Positions 8,798-18,038 of a DNA stretch of 64,000 nucleotides are shown piece after piece; within the stretch, counting starts at the first letter, position 1; every line of letters begins with the position of its first letter. Under the pieces are notes generated by a model. It worked only from the letters and a program-made list of their open reading frames with translations, did no database searches and was not told the origin of the DNA. The position numbers and the translations under genes were made by a program. The stretch comes from JAANXG01 sp034520625 (lineage in GTDB: Bacteria > Pseudomonadota > Gammaproteobacteria > Arenicellales > JAANXG01): contig JAXHNI010000003.1 in NCBI GenBank assembly GCA_034520625.1, positions 310,001 through 374,000 on the forward strand, given 5' to 3'.

Positions 8798-10011
8798 ATG
8801 CGGTGTTCCCTGTGAAAGATTATTCGCTGCCGGACGGGCGGGGCCATTTCGGTCCGTACGGCGGCTCCTTTGTTTCCGAAACCCTGGTGCGGCCCCTGCG
8901 GGAGCTCGAGGAGGCCTACCACCGCTATCTGGCGGATCCCGATTTCCTCGAGGAAATGAACCGGGATCTCAGGACCTTTGTCGGCCGTCCGTCGCCGCTG
9001 TACTTCGCGGAGCGCCTGACGGCGCACCACGGCGGCGCAAGAATCTACCTGAAGCGCGAGGACCTGAATCACACGGGCGCCCACAAGGTAAACAACACCG
9101 TTGGCCAGGCGCTGCTGGCGCGGAAGCTGGGCAAGACCCGCGTCATTGCGGAAACCGGGGCGGGTCAGCACGGGGTGGCCACCGCCACGGTCTGCGCCCG
9201 GCTCGGGCAGGACTGCGTCGTGTACATGGGCAGCGACGACATCAAGCGCCAGACCGTGAATGTCTACCGCATGCGATTGCTGGGTGCGGAAGTGGTACCC
9301 GTGGATTCGGGATCCCGCACGCTGAAGGATGCGCTCAACGAGGCGATGCGAGACTGGGTATCCAATGTGGAGAACACGTTCTACATCATCGGCACCGTGG
9401 CGGGACCACATCCCTATCCGGCCATGGTGCGGGATTTCCAGGCCGTTATCGGCAGGGAGACCCGGGAGCAGATGATGGAGACCGAAGGCCGGCTGCCCGA
9501 CGCAGTGGTGGCGTGCGTGGGGGGCGGTTCCAACGCCATCGGTATATTTCACCCCTTCATCGGCGACGAGTCAGTGGCCCTGTACGGAGTCGAGGCCGGC
9601 GGTGAAGGCCTGGATTCCGGCAGGCACGCGGCGCCGTTGTGCCGCGGGCGGGTCGGGGTGCTGCACGGCCAGCGCAGCTACCTGATGGAGGACGACGAGG
9701 GCCAGATCATCGACACTCATTCGGTTTCCGCGGGGTTGGACTACCCGGGCGTCGGTCCGGAGCACGCCTGGCTGAAAGACCAGCATCGGGCCACCTACGT
9801 GTCCGCGACCGACGAGGAGGCGCTGGCGGCGTTTCATCTGCTGACCCGCAAGGAAGGCATTATGCCGGCGCTGGAGTCGGCGCATGCCGTGGCGTACGCC
9901 GGCCGGATGGCGGCGGAGATGGATCGCGACCAGACCGTCGTGGTGAACCTCTCGGGCCGGGGGGACAAGGACATCGATACCGTCGCCAAACTGGAAGGTA
10001 TTGAAGTTTGA
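8794..10011 (+). CDS. trpB: Tryptophan synthase beta chain
   Basis: The PLP-dependent beta subunit condenses indole with serine. The 405-aa protein has the PLP lysine (Lys98) in HTGAHKVNN, the phosphate-cradle ACVGGGSNAIG, and the sodium-site/communication regions typical of TrpB1. ATGA overlap with trpF indicates translational coupling. About 78 nt separate it from trpA, whose product forms the alpha2beta2 complex with it. trpE, trpG, trpD and trpC are not in the window. Confidence 0.97.
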   Translation: MNAVFPVKDYSLPDGRGHFGPYGGSFVSETLVRPLRELEEAYHRYLADPDFLEEMNRDLRTFVGRPSPLYFAERLTAHHGGARIYLKREDLNHTGAHKVNNTVGQALLARKLGKTRVIAETGAGQHGVATATVCARLGQDCVVYMGSDDIKRQTVNVYRMRLLGAEVVPVDSGSRTLKDALNEAMRDWVSNVENTFYIIGTVAGPHPYPAMVRDFQAVIGRETREQMMETEGRLPDAVVACVGGGSNAIGIFHPFIGDESVALYGVEAGGEGLDSGRHAAPLCRGRVGVLHGQRSYLMEDDEGQIIDTHSVSAGLDYPGVGPEHAWLKDQHRATYVSATDEEALAAFHLLTRKEGIMPALESAHAVAYAGRMAAEMDRDQTVVVNLSGRGDKDIDTVAKLEGIEV

Positions 10012-10089
10012 GTCGACCGGTGGGTACCCGTCAGGCAGGCTCCGCAACAGGCGAATGACAATGAATGACAAAACTTGCATCGAGGCCAG

Positions 10090-10917
10090 ATGAGCAGAAT
10101 CGCCCGAACCTTTGAAAAGCTCCGCGGTGAGCGTGCGGCATTGATTCCCTTCATCACCGCCGGCGATCCGGCGCCATCGGAGACGGTGGCGATGATGCAC
10201 CGGCTGGTGGATGCCGGTGCTGACCTCATCGAGCTGGGCATTCCGTTCTCCGACCCGATGGCGGACGGACCAGTGATCCAGCGCGCCAGTGAGCGGGCGC
10301 TCGCCCGGGGGGTCAGGCCTTCGGACGTGTTCGCCATGGTCCGCGAGTTCCGTCAGCGGAACCAGGAGACGCCGGTGATCGTCATGGGCTACCTGAATCT
10401 GATTGAAGCTGCCGGCTACGAGCGGTGGGTCGACGCCGCGGTGGACGCCGGCGTCGACGGTGAGATCGTCGTGGACCTGCCGCCGGAGGAAGCCGACGAT
10501 CTCAGGGGCTGCATGATTGAACGGGGCCTGGACCTGATTTTCCTCGTGGCGCCGACTACGACGCCCGAACGAATCAAACTGATCTGCGAGGCCGCACGCG
10601 GCTTCGTCTACTACGTATCGCTGACCGGGGTTACGGGCTCGGCGACGCTGGATGACAGCAACGTGGCAGCGCATATCGACGAGATCAGAATCGCGACGCA
10701 GTTGCCGGTCGGCGTGGGATTCGGGATCCGGGATGCGGCCTCGGCGGCGGCGATCGCGCGTTTCGCCGATGCCGTGATCGTGGGCTCGGCGCTCGTGGAC
10801 CGGATCAACCGGGCCAGCGAGTCGGGCGGCGATCCCGGCCAAACGGCTTTCGACTTCGTGTCCGGGCTGAGCGCGGCCGTTGCCGGTTCCAGGAACGCGG
10901 AAGAGGCGAGCGCATGA
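10090..10917 (+). CDS. trpA: Tryptophan synthase alpha chain
   Basis: The alpha subunit cleaves indole-3-glycerol phosphate to indole and GAP, which channels to TrpB. From the ATG at 10090 (preceded by a GAGG sequence; an in-frame ATG at 10075 is less likely) the protein is 275 aa. The catalytic acids are Glu48 in DLIELGIPFSDP and Asp59 in MADGP. The phosphate-binding GVGFGI and VGSALV segments are present. The stop overlaps the accD ATG (ATGA at 10914), tying the trp genes to fatty acid synthesis, as in several proteobacteria. Confidence 0.96.
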   Translation: MSRIARTFEKLRGERAALIPFITAGDPAPSETVAMMHRLVDAGADLIELGIPFSDPMADGPVIQRASERALARGVRPSDVFAMVREFRQRNQETPVIVMGYLNLIEAAGYERWVDAAVDAGVDGEIVVDLPPEEADDLRGCMIERGLDLIFLVAPTTTPERIKLICEAARGFVYYVSLTGVTGSATLDDSNVAAHIDEIRIATQLPVGVGFGIRDAASAAAIARFADAVIVGSALVDRINRASESGGDPGQTAFDFVSGLSAAVAGSRNAEEASA

Positions 10918-11831
10918 GTTGGTTCGAACGCATTCTTCCCCCGAAGGTCAAGGCGTCCAACAAGAGCAAGCGGGGGGTTCCGGAAGGGCTGTGGACCAAG
11001 TGCGGGTCCTGTGACGCGGTGCTCTACCGGGCGGAGGTCGAGCGCAACCTGTATGTGTGCCCGAAATGCGATTTTCACATGCGTATCGCGGCCGAGCGGC
11101 GCCTGGAAACGTTTCTCGACGACGGGGAAGGAGAGCTGGTGGGCGCCGCACTGAAGCCCATGGACATGCTGCGTTTCAAGGATACGCGCCGCTATCGCGA
11201 CCGCCTCGTCGAAGCCCAGAAAGCCACCGGTCAGAGCGATGCGCTGGTGGTGCGCAAAGGCCTTCTCAAAGGCCTGCCCGTGGCGGCCGCCGCCTTCGAA
11301 TTCGAGTTCATGGGCGGTTCCATGGGCTCGGTGGTGGGAGAGCGTTTCGTCCGGGCGGTGCACGCCTGCATTGAAGAACGTCGGGCGCTGATCTGCTTCA
11401 GTGCCAGCGGCGGGGCGCGCATGCAGGAAGCCCTGTTCTCCCTGATGCAGATGGCGAAGACCAGCGCAGCGTTGAGCCAGCTCAGCGAGGAGCGCCTGCC
11501 TTATGTTGCGGTGCTTACCGACCCCACCATGGGCGGCGTGTCGGCCAGCCTTGCCACCCTGGGCGACGTGGTCATCGCGGAGCCCGGTGCCCTGATCGGG
11601 TTTGCGGGCCCCAGGGTCATTGAGCAGACGGTGCGCGAAACCCTGCCGGAGGGCTTTCAACGCTCGGAATTCCTGCTGGAGCACGGCGCGGTGGATTTGA
11701 TCGTCGACCGCAGGCACATGCGCGACCGCGTTCACGCCTTGTTGTCCATGTTGATGCTGTCCCCGGCGGCGGAGACGGAGACTACGGAAGCAACGGACGG
11801 GGATATCAGCGACGCCGAGATCGTTTCCTGA
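10914..11831 (+). CDS. accD: Acetyl-CoA carboxylase carboxyltransferase subunit beta
   Basis: AccD with AccA transfers CO2 from biotin to acetyl-CoA in the first committed step of fatty acid synthesis. The 305-aa protein has the N-terminal four-cysteine zinc ribbon (Cys30, Cys33, Cys49, Cys52) and the crotonase-like core with SGGARMQE and PTMGGVSASLATLGDV. An acidic, Thr/Glu-rich tail ends the protein. The zinc ribbon is the segment known in E. coli to bind nucleic acid. It starts the conserved accD-folC-dedD-cvpA-purF run. Confidence 0.97.
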   Translation: MSWFERILPPKVKASNKSKRGVPEGLWTKCGSCDAVLYRAEVERNLYVCPKCDFHMRIAAERRLETFLDDGEGELVGAALKPMDMLRFKDTRRYRDRLVEAQKATGQSDALVVRKGLLKGLPVAAAAFEFEFMGGSMGSVVGERFVRAVHACIEERRALICFSASGGARMQEALFSLMQMAKTSAALSQLSEERLPYVAVLTDPTMGGVSASLATLGDVVIAEPGALIGFAGPRVIEQTVRETLPEGFQRSEFLLEHGAVDLIVDRRHMRDRVHALLSMLMLSPAAETETTEATDGDISDAEIVS

Positions 11832-11854
11832 GTTCCCGGCCGGGATGAGCGGGC

Positions 11855-13123
11855 GTGGCGGCTGAGCAGCGTTCCCTGGAACAATGGCTGGCGTATATCC
11901 AGACCGTCCACTTCCGGTCCATCGACATGGGGCTGGACCGCGTCCGGGTCGTACTGCAGCGCCTGGCGAGCGGCCCCACCTGCCGGGTCATCGCGGTGGC
12001 AGGCACCAACGGCAAGGGATCCTGTGCGGCCATGCTCGGCGGTGTACTGGCAGCGGCCGGCCACCGCGTCGGCGTCTACACCTCGCCGCATCTGGTGCGT
12101 TTCAACGAACGCATCCTGGTGGCCGGCAGGCCGGTCACGGATGACGATCTGTGCCGGGCGTTCGCTCTGATCGACGCGCGGCGCGGGGAGACCCCCCTCA
12201 CTTACTTCGAATTCGCCACCTTGGCGGCCGTGTACATCTTCGAGCAGGCACGGGTGGACTTTGCGGTGATGGAAGTCGGAATGGGCGGGCGTCTCGACGC
12301 GGTCAACGCGCTGCCCATCGATGCCGCCCTGATCACGAATGTCGATCTCGATCACACCCAATGGCTCGGACGGGACCGCGAGGCCATCGGCCGCGAGAAG
12401 GCCCACATCATGCGGCCCGGGCGTACGGCGGTGTTCAACCACCCGGATCCGCCGCACTCGGTCCTGACTCATGCCGCGGACATCGAGACCTACCTGCTGG
12501 TGGCGGGCCGCGATTACGGCCATGAACGCACCGGACGGGGCTGGCGATGGTCCGGACCCCGCGGTGAACAGTGGGATCTGGCGCCGCCGGCCATTCCGGG
12601 CGAAGTCCAGGTGGACAATGCTTCGGGGGTTCTGGCCCTGCTGTCCGGCCTGCCGGAGGCGCGGGTGGATCGTGATGCCGCGGGCCGGGGGCTGGCAAGC
12701 GCCCGGATCCACGGCCGCTGCGAGATCGTTGCCCGCGAACCCATGGTCATGGTGGACGTCGCCCATAACCGTGCGGCCGTCGAAACGTTGAAAGTGGCAT
12801 TGCAGGCGAACCCGGTACCCGGGCGTACCCTGGCTGTGTTCGGCATGCTGCGGGACAAGGATCCCGAAGGCGTGGCACGAGCCATGGACGAGCACATCGA
12901 TGCCTGGTTCCTTGCCACCATCGACGACGAGCGCGGCCAGGATGCCGCGGAGCTTGCTCCCTTGATTTCCAGCGGCGCAAGGGGCACGGTGCATTGTTAT
13001 GCCGGGGTGGTGGAGGCCTATCGGCACGCGCTCGCGCATGCCAGCAGCGGGGACCGCATTGTCGTCTTTGGTTCGTTCCATATCGCCGGTGATATACTCG
13101 ATTACATGAAGAGGCCGTCCTAG
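11855..13123 (+). CDS. folC: Bifunctional dihydrofolate synthase/folylpolyglutamate synthase
   Basis: FolC adds glutamate to dihydropteroate and then to folates, an ATP-dependent Mur-ligase-type reaction. The 422-aa product starts at GTG 11855. The ATP-binding loop AGTNGKGS is at residues 49-56, followed by YTSPHL and NERI. The Mur-ligase middle motif is EVGMGGRLDAVN, and the C-terminal ligase domain contains VDVAHN. It sits in the standard accD-folC-dedD order. Confidence 0.96.
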   Translation: MAAEQRSLEQWLAYIQTVHFRSIDMGLDRVRVVLQRLASGPTCRVIAVAGTNGKGSCAAMLGGVLAAAGHRVGVYTSPHLVRFNERILVAGRPVTDDDLCRAFALIDARRGETPLTYFEFATLAAVYIFEQARVDFAVMEVGMGGRLDAVNALPIDAALITNVDLDHTQWLGRDREAIGREKAHIMRPGRTAVFNHPDPPHSVLTHAADIETYLLVAGRDYGHERTGRGWRWSGPRGEQWDLAPPAIPGEVQVDNASGVLALLSGLPEARVDRDAAGRGLASARIHGRCEIVAREPMVMVDVAHNRAAVETLKVALQANPVPGRTLAVFGMLRDKDPEGVARAMDEHIDAWFLATIDDERGQDAAELAPLISSGARGTVHCYAGVVEAYRHALAHASSGDRIVVFGSFHIAGDILDYMKRPS

Positions 13124-13125
13124 AC

Positions 13126-13839
13126 ATGCCCGCAAAAAAGCAAGGCGAATCTTTTGTTCTCAAACATCGTCTGGCCGGTGCGGCGGTCCTCATCGGCTTC
13201 GCCGTCATCGTCCTGCCGCTTCTCCTCGGCGGGCCCGGGGACGATGGGAGCGGCGCCGACCAGGCTGCCGCGCCCGGGGAATCGGAAACCCGGGTTTTCC
13301 GTTCCAATATCACGCCCATCGGCGGCGAGACGCCGGACAGCCGCACCGGTGACGGGGGCGATCTCGAACGCAGCGTGGGTCAGTTGCTCGAATCCGCCGC
13401 GCCGCCGCCCGGCGACATCGAGCCGGCCGGGGATGCCCCGGCCGACAATGCCGACACGGACGATGATGGACAACAGAAGGCGGCGGAATCGGGGCAGCCG
13501 GACGAGGTGGCCGGCGACGGATCCCGGGTTGCCCCCGGCGACGAGGAAGACGGAGCATCCGAATCGTCCGGCTCCGGGGAGTCCGCCGCACCCAGGGAGG
13601 TGGAGCGTGGCTGGATCGTCCAGGTCGGCACGTTCACTAAGTCCGGCAACGTCGAGAAACTGGTGGCGGAGCTCGAGGAGATCGGTTTCAAGCCGTCCAC
13701 GACCGACGTATCAACCTCCAGCGGCGATGCGACGCGGGTGTGGGTCGGTCCCTTCGAGACCCGGGTGGAGGCCGCGCGGGTCAAGACCCGGCTGACGCAG
13801 CGAACCGGATCGGAGGGTCTGATCGTTGCCTATCCCTGA
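13126..13839 (+). CDS. dedD: SPOR-domain cell-division protein, DedD-like
   Basis: A 237-aa bitopic membrane protein: short basic cytoplasmic N-terminus, one transmembrane helix at about residues 14-35, a long Pro/Ala/Asp/Glu-rich periplasmic linker, and a C-terminal SPOR domain (about 160-237, starting GWIVQVGTFTKSGN). SPOR domains bind denuded septal peptidoglycan, so a division-site role is expected. Identity as DedD rests on architecture and on position between folC and cvpA. It begins 3 nt after the folC stop. Confidence 0.88.
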   Translation: MPAKKQGESFVLKHRLAGAAVLIGFAVIVLPLLLGGPGDDGSGADQAAAPGESETRVFRSNITPIGGETPDSRTGDGGDLERSVGQLLESAAPPPGDIEPAGDAPADNADTDDDGQQKAAESGQPDEVAGDGSRVAPGDEEDGASESSGSGESAAPREVERGWIVQVGTFTKSGNVEKLVAELEEIGFKPSTTDVSTSSGDATRVWVGPFETRVEAARVKTRLTQRTGSEGLIVAYP

Positions 13840-13902
13840 TCTAGGCCGCGAATGAACCATCAGCTCCGCTGACTGCGTGGACCTATCGTCGATGGAATCT
13901 AT

Positions 13903-14394
13903 ATGAATCTTGTTGACTGGATCATACTGGCAGTCACCCTGTTGTCCGCCCTGGTGGGCTTCTACCGGGGCTTCATCCGGGAGACGCTGTCGCTGATTTC
14001 CTGGATTCTCGCGTTCTGGGCGGCGTTCAGCTTCGCGGAGCCGGCCAGCGTCTGGTTCACCCATTACATCGAATCGCCCCAGCTCCGGCTGGTGGCGGCG
14101 TTTGCCGCCATATTCGTCGTTACCCTGCTTTTGTTCTCGCTGCTCAGCTATCTATTGTGCCGGCTGTTGCTGGTGAGTGGTATCGCCGGCACGGACCGGA
14201 TACTAGGCGGCCTTTTCGGCGTCGTTCGGGCGGTGGTTCTCGTTTCCGTCCTGCTGCTTCTGGCTCGCGTTCCCGGATATCCGGAGGAGGCGTGGTGGAA
14301 ACAGTCTCTGCTGATACCGCAGCTGAATCCCGTGGTGGTGTTTTTCTACGAGCTTCTGCCACCCGATGTTGCCAAGCACCTGGAAACAGTTTAG
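13903..14394 (+). CDS. cvpA: CvpA family inner-membrane protein
   Basis: The 163-aa protein has four predicted transmembrane helices and the CvpA-family N-terminus NLVDWIILAVTLLSALVGFYRG. In E. coli CvpA is needed for colicin V production and lies upstream of purF, as here (10-nt gap). Its molecular role is poorly defined; links to envelope integrity and bile tolerance are reported for the family. The GRD-like second motif SGIAGTDRILGGLFGVVRA is clear. Confidence 0.93.
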   Translation: MNLVDWIILAVTLLSALVGFYRGFIRETLSLISWILAFWAAFSFAEPASVWFTHYIESPQLRLVAAFAAIFVVTLLLFSLLSYLLCRLLLVSGIAGTDRILGGLFGVVRAVVLVSVLLLLARVPGYPEEAWWKQSLLIPQLNPVVVFFYELLPPDVAKHLETV

Positions 14395-14403
14395 GTTTCC
14401 CCC

Positions 14404-15924
14404 ATGTGCGGCGTCGTAGGCATCCTCGGTCAGGGTCCCGTCAACCAGTCCATCTATGATGCACTGACGGTCGTGCAGCATCGCGGCCAGGATGCGGCGG
14501 GGATCATGACCTGCGACGGGAGCCGGGTGTACCTGCGCAAGGACAACGGCCTGGTCCGGGATGTATTCCGCACGCGGCACATGCAGCATCTGGCGGGGAA
14601 TATGGGCATCGGGCACTGCCGATACCCGACGGCGGGCTCCAGCTCGGCGTCGGAGGCCCAGCCTTTCTACGTGAATTCACCGTTCGGCATCGCCCTCGGC
14701 CACAACGGCAACCTGACCAATACCACCGAGCTCCGCGAGAGCCTGTTCGCGCAGGATCTGCGCCACCTGAATACCAACTCCGACTCGGAGATCGTGTTGA
14801 ACGTGCTGGCCCACGAGCTGCGCACAGTGATGGGCGCCAAGCAGCATCTCACCCACGAGGACGTCTTCAGCGCGATGGAGAAAGTCTACAGCCGCTGCCG
14901 GGGCGCCTACGCCGCTGTGGCCATGGTGGTGGACGGCGGGATCCTGGCATTCCGGGACCGGTTCGGAATCCGGCCCCTGGTATACGGGGTTCGCCAGACC
15001 CCCGCGGGCCGCGAGCACATTTTCGCCTCGGAAAGCGTCGCCCTGGACGTGCTCGGCTTCGATCTGGTGAGCGATGTGCAGCCCGGCGAGGTGGTCTACG
15101 TTTCCAAGAGTGGACACGTGCGGCGACGCGTGTGCGCCGAGAGTCCCCGCCATAGCCCTTGTATATTTGAGCACGTGTACCTGGCCCGACCGGACTCCAT
15201 CATCGACGGTGTGGCGGTCCACAAGGCGCGGATGCGCATGGGGGAGAAGCTCGCGGGCCGCATCCTGGAAAAGTGGCCGGAGCATGATATCGATGTCGTC
15301 ATACCCATCCCCGATACGAGCCGGACGTCGGCGCTGCAGATGTCCTATGAAATGGGCGTGAAATACCGCGAGGGCTTCATCAAGAACCGTTACGTCGGGC
15401 GAACCTTCATCATGCCGGGGCAGGCGGAGCGCAAGCGCTCGGTACGCCAGAAGCTCAACGCCATCGAGCTGGAGTTCCGGGGCAAAAACGTACTGCTGGT
15501 GGACGACTCCATCGTGCGGGGCAATACCTCCCGGCAGATCATCCAGATGGCGCGGGACGCCGGCGCCAAGCGCGTTTATTTCGCGTCCGCCGCGCCGCCG
15601 GTCCGGTATCCCAATGTGTACGGCATTGATATGCCGGACGTGGATGAACTGGTCGGGTACAACCGCAGCGAGGAGGAAATCCAGGTCGAGATCGGCGCCG
15701 ACCGCCTTTTTTTCCAGGATCTCGACGACCTGATCGACGCCGCCCGGGAGGGCAATGCCGATATCGAAGAATTCGAGGCGTCCTGTTTCCACGGCCGCTA
15801 TATCACCGGCGATGTCAGCAGCGAATACCTCGTCAACCTGCAGCAGGCCCGCAGCGACTCGGAAAAGGAGCGGGCGGCGGATGTCGTCGATCTGAACGAG
15901 GTAAACAGCTACGGGGCCTCGTAA
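14404..15924 (+). CDS. purF: Amidophosphoribosyltransferase
   Basis: PurF makes 5-phosphoribosylamine from PRPP and glutamine, the first step of purine synthesis. The 506-aa protein starts MCGVVGI, with Cys2 becoming the N-terminal nucleophile of the glutaminase domain; no propeptide is present, as in the E. coli type. The PRPP-binding loop VLLVDDSIVRGNTS lies near residue 362. The stop overlaps the start of metZ (TAATG at 15922-15926), as in Pseudomonas. Confidence 0.97.
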   Translation: MCGVVGILGQGPVNQSIYDALTVVQHRGQDAAGIMTCDGSRVYLRKDNGLVRDVFRTRHMQHLAGNMGIGHCRYPTAGSSSASEAQPFYVNSPFGIALGHNGNLTNTTELRESLFAQDLRHLNTNSDSEIVLNVLAHELRTVMGAKQHLTHEDVFSAMEKVYSRCRGAYAAVAMVVDGGILAFRDRFGIRPLVYGVRQTPAGREHIFASESVALDVLGFDLVSDVQPGEVVYVSKSGHVRRRVCAESPRHSPCIFEHVYLARPDSIIDGVAVHKARMRMGEKLAGRILEKWPEHDIDVVIPIPDTSRTSALQMSYEMGVKYREGFIKNRYVGRTFIMPGQAERKRSVRQKLNAIELEFRGKNVLLVDDSIVRGNTSRQIIQMARDAGAKRVYFASAAPPVRYPNVYGIDMPDVDELVGYNRSEEEIQVEIGADRLFFQDLDDLIDAAREGNADIEEFEASCFHGRYITGDVSSEYLVNLQQARSDSEKERAADVVDLNEVNSYGAS

Positions 15925-17111
15925 TGGACGAGATCGATGACTGGACCGCCTTCGGGCCCGAAACGCGGGGGGTCCGGGCCGGCCAGCACAGGACGAATGA
16001 AGGCGAGAACGCCGAACCCGTTTTCGTAACCTCCAGCTTCACGTTCCGGGATGCCGCCCAGGCGGCGGCGCGGTTCGCGGAGGAGGAGGCCGGGAACGTC
16101 TACTCGCGCTTCACCAACCCCACGGTCCGGAACTTCGAGGAACGCCTGGCGGCTCTGGAAGGCGGTGAACGCTGCGTCGCCACCTCGTCGGGGATGGGGG
16201 CGATTCTTACATTGTGTCTCGGGACCCTCCGGGCCGGGGATCATGTCGTGTCCTCCCGGAGCATATTCGGGTCCACCCGGATGCTCTTCAACAAGTACCT
16301 GACCCGTCTTGGTATCGCGTTTACCTATGTTTCCCCGACGGATCCTTCGCAGTGGCGCGACGCGATCCGGGACGACACCCGGATGCTGTTCGTGGAGACG
16401 CCCGCGAACCCGCTTACCGAGGTGACGGACCTCGCCGCCATTTCGTCACTGGCGCGTGAGCGGGGGATCCTCTCCGTGGTGGACAATTGCTTCTGTACGC
16501 CTGTGTCCCAGCGGCCGCTGGAGATGGGCATTGATATCGTGATCCATTCGGCGACCAAGTACCTGGACGGCCAGGGCCGCTGTGTGGGCGGCGCCATCGT
16601 CGGCTCGGAAAGTCTGGTGGGAGAGGATATCTACGGGGTGCTTCGAAATGGGGGCACCACCATGAGCCCGTTCAACGCCTGGGTATTCCTCAAAGGCCTG
16701 GAGACGCTCGCCATCCGCATGCGGGCGGTCAGCGACCGGGCTCAGCGGATCGCGGAATGGCTGGAGACGCATCCCGCCGTCGAGCACGTGTATTACCCGG
16801 GCCTGCCCGCGCATCCCCAGTACGAACTGGCCCGGCGCCAGCAGTCATTGAGCGGCGGCATCGTCTCTTTCGATGTCAAGGGGGGCAGGGCCGCGGCCTG
16901 GAAACTCATCGACGCCACTCGTTTCATTTCCATCACCGCCAACCTGGGCGACACAAAGACCACCATCACGCACCCCGCCACCACCACCCACAGCAAATGG
17001 AGCCCGGCGGACAAGGCGGAGGCCGGCATCGGCGACAGCCTGGTGCGCCTGTCCGTGGGTCTCGAAAACGTCGAGGATATCCAGGGCGACCTGCGGCTCG
17101 ACCGGCTGTAG
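15924..17111 (+). CDS. metZ: O-succinylhomoserine sulfhydrylase
   Basis: A PLP enzyme of the Cys/Met-metabolism family that converts O-succinylhomoserine and sulfide directly to homocysteine. The 395-aa protein carries the Schiff-base lysine in HSATKYLDGQGR (Lys212), YSRFTNPT near the N-terminus, and the C-terminal THPATTTHSKW. The purF-metZ overlap is the Pseudomonas arrangement and favours MetZ over MetB or MetY, though sequence alone leaves substrate choice slightly open. Confidence 0.92.
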   Translation: MDEIDDWTAFGPETRGVRAGQHRTNEGENAEPVFVTSSFTFRDAAQAAARFAEEEAGNVYSRFTNPTVRNFEERLAALEGGERCVATSSGMGAILTLCLGTLRAGDHVVSSRSIFGSTRMLFNKYLTRLGIAFTYVSPTDPSQWRDAIRDDTRMLFVETPANPLTEVTDLAAISSLARERGILSVVDNCFCTPVSQRPLEMGIDIVIHSATKYLDGQGRCVGGAIVGSESLVGEDIYGVLRNGGTTMSPFNAWVFLKGLETLAIRMRAVSDRAQRIAEWLETHPAVEHVYYPGLPAHPQYELARRQQSLSGGIVSFDVKGGRAAAWKLIDATRFISITANLGDTKTTITHPATTTHSKWSPADKAEAGIGDSLVRLSVGLENVEDIQGDLRLDRL

Positions 17112-17151
17112 CAGACCGGGCCCTCGCGCCGGCCTCGGGCGACGGGTCCCT

Positions 17152-17223
17152 TGCAGGAGGCGAGCCCCCTCGCCGATTGGGGCTTCGAGCAATGGCCCAT
17201 CGGCCAGGGGGCTGGCCTCGGGC
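17152..17223. repeat. REP-like hairpin (GGAGGCGAGCCCCCT type), degenerate copy
   Basis: Inverted arms around GGAGGCGAGCCCCCTCGCCGAT and its partially diverged complement, in the 168-bp gap between convergent metZ and lpxH. A better-conserved copy is at 24011-24085. Probably a REP-type element; it may also act as a transcription barrier between convergent genes. Confidence 0.6.
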
Positions 17224-17279
17224 CTCGTTTGTCCGCCGCACCGTGCCGGCGGAATAGGTCAATATTTGTGGCGGGGGAC

Positions 17280-18038
17280 CTAGCGAGCAGCAGGCGCGGG
17301 CCCGGCACTGGCTCCGTTCCCCGGCGCCGGGTCCAACTCCTGCACGCCCGGGCTGCAACGCAGAATGCTGCTCTGCTCGTACCAGGCCCCCAGCACGATG
17401 CGGCGGTTGCCCGCCGTTTCGCCGGCATCGTGAATCGCCGGCCGGTGGGTGTGGCCGTGGATCATGAGACGCACACCGTACTCGGCGAACGCGCGCCGGA
17501 CCGCCTGCCCGTTGACATCCATGATCTCCATGTCGACGCTGTCCTTGTGCTCCCGGCTCTGCTTGCGGGCGTCCTGCGCCATCCGCATTCTTTCTTCGAC
17601 GGGCCGGTTCAGGAACGCCCGCCGCCAGGCCGGGTCGTCCACGGTGCGCCGGAAGCTCTGGTGCTCGATATCGTCGGTGCACAGATAGTCGCCGTGCGTC
17701 AACAGCACCTTTTCTCCGTAAAGATCGACGATGGCCGGGTCCGGCAGTATCCCGCACCCCGTGTCGGCCGCGAATCGGTCGCCGATCAGGAAGTCGCGGT
17801 TCCCGCGCATGAAGTAGACCGGCACGCCGGAATCCGACAGCGCCCGGATTTCTCGGAGGACCTGGCCGTAACCCAGCTGCTCCGCGGCGTCATCACCGAT
17901 CCAGTATTCAAACAGGTCGCCCAGGATGTACACGGCGTCGGTGCCCTGGGCCTCGCCCCGGAGCAGAGAATGGAAGGTTTCGGAGATCTCCGGCCGGCGG
18001 GGGGTGAGGTGAAGGTCGGAAATGAACAGCGTTGTCAT
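17280..18038 (-). CDS. lpxH: UDP-2,3-diacylglucosamine pyrophosphohydrolase
   Basis: LpxH hydrolyses UDP-2,3-diacylglucosamine to lipid X in lipid A synthesis, at the inner membrane. The 252-aa protein is a calcineurin-like metallophosphatase with SDLHL (Asp8, His10), GDLFEYWIGDD (Asp41), MRGNRDFL, LTHGDYLCTDD and HGHTHRP, which supply the dinuclear metal ligands. Its start overlaps the ppiB stop (ATGA), and ppiB-lpxH is a common pairing. The Pro/Ala-rich C-terminal tail is not conserved. Confidence 0.95.
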   Translation of the reverse strand: MTTLFISDLHLTPRRPEISETFHSLLRGEAQGTDAVYILGDLFEYWIGDDAAEQLGYGQVLREIRALSDSGVPVYFMRGNRDFLIGDRFAADTGCGILPDPAIVDLYGEKVLLTHGDYLCTDDIEHQSFRRTVDDPAWRRAFLNRPVEERMRMAQDARKQSREHKDSVDMEIMDVNGQAVRRAFAEYGVRLMIHGHTHRPAIHDAGETAGNRRIVLGAWYEQSSILRCSPGVQELDPAPGNGASAGPAPAAR

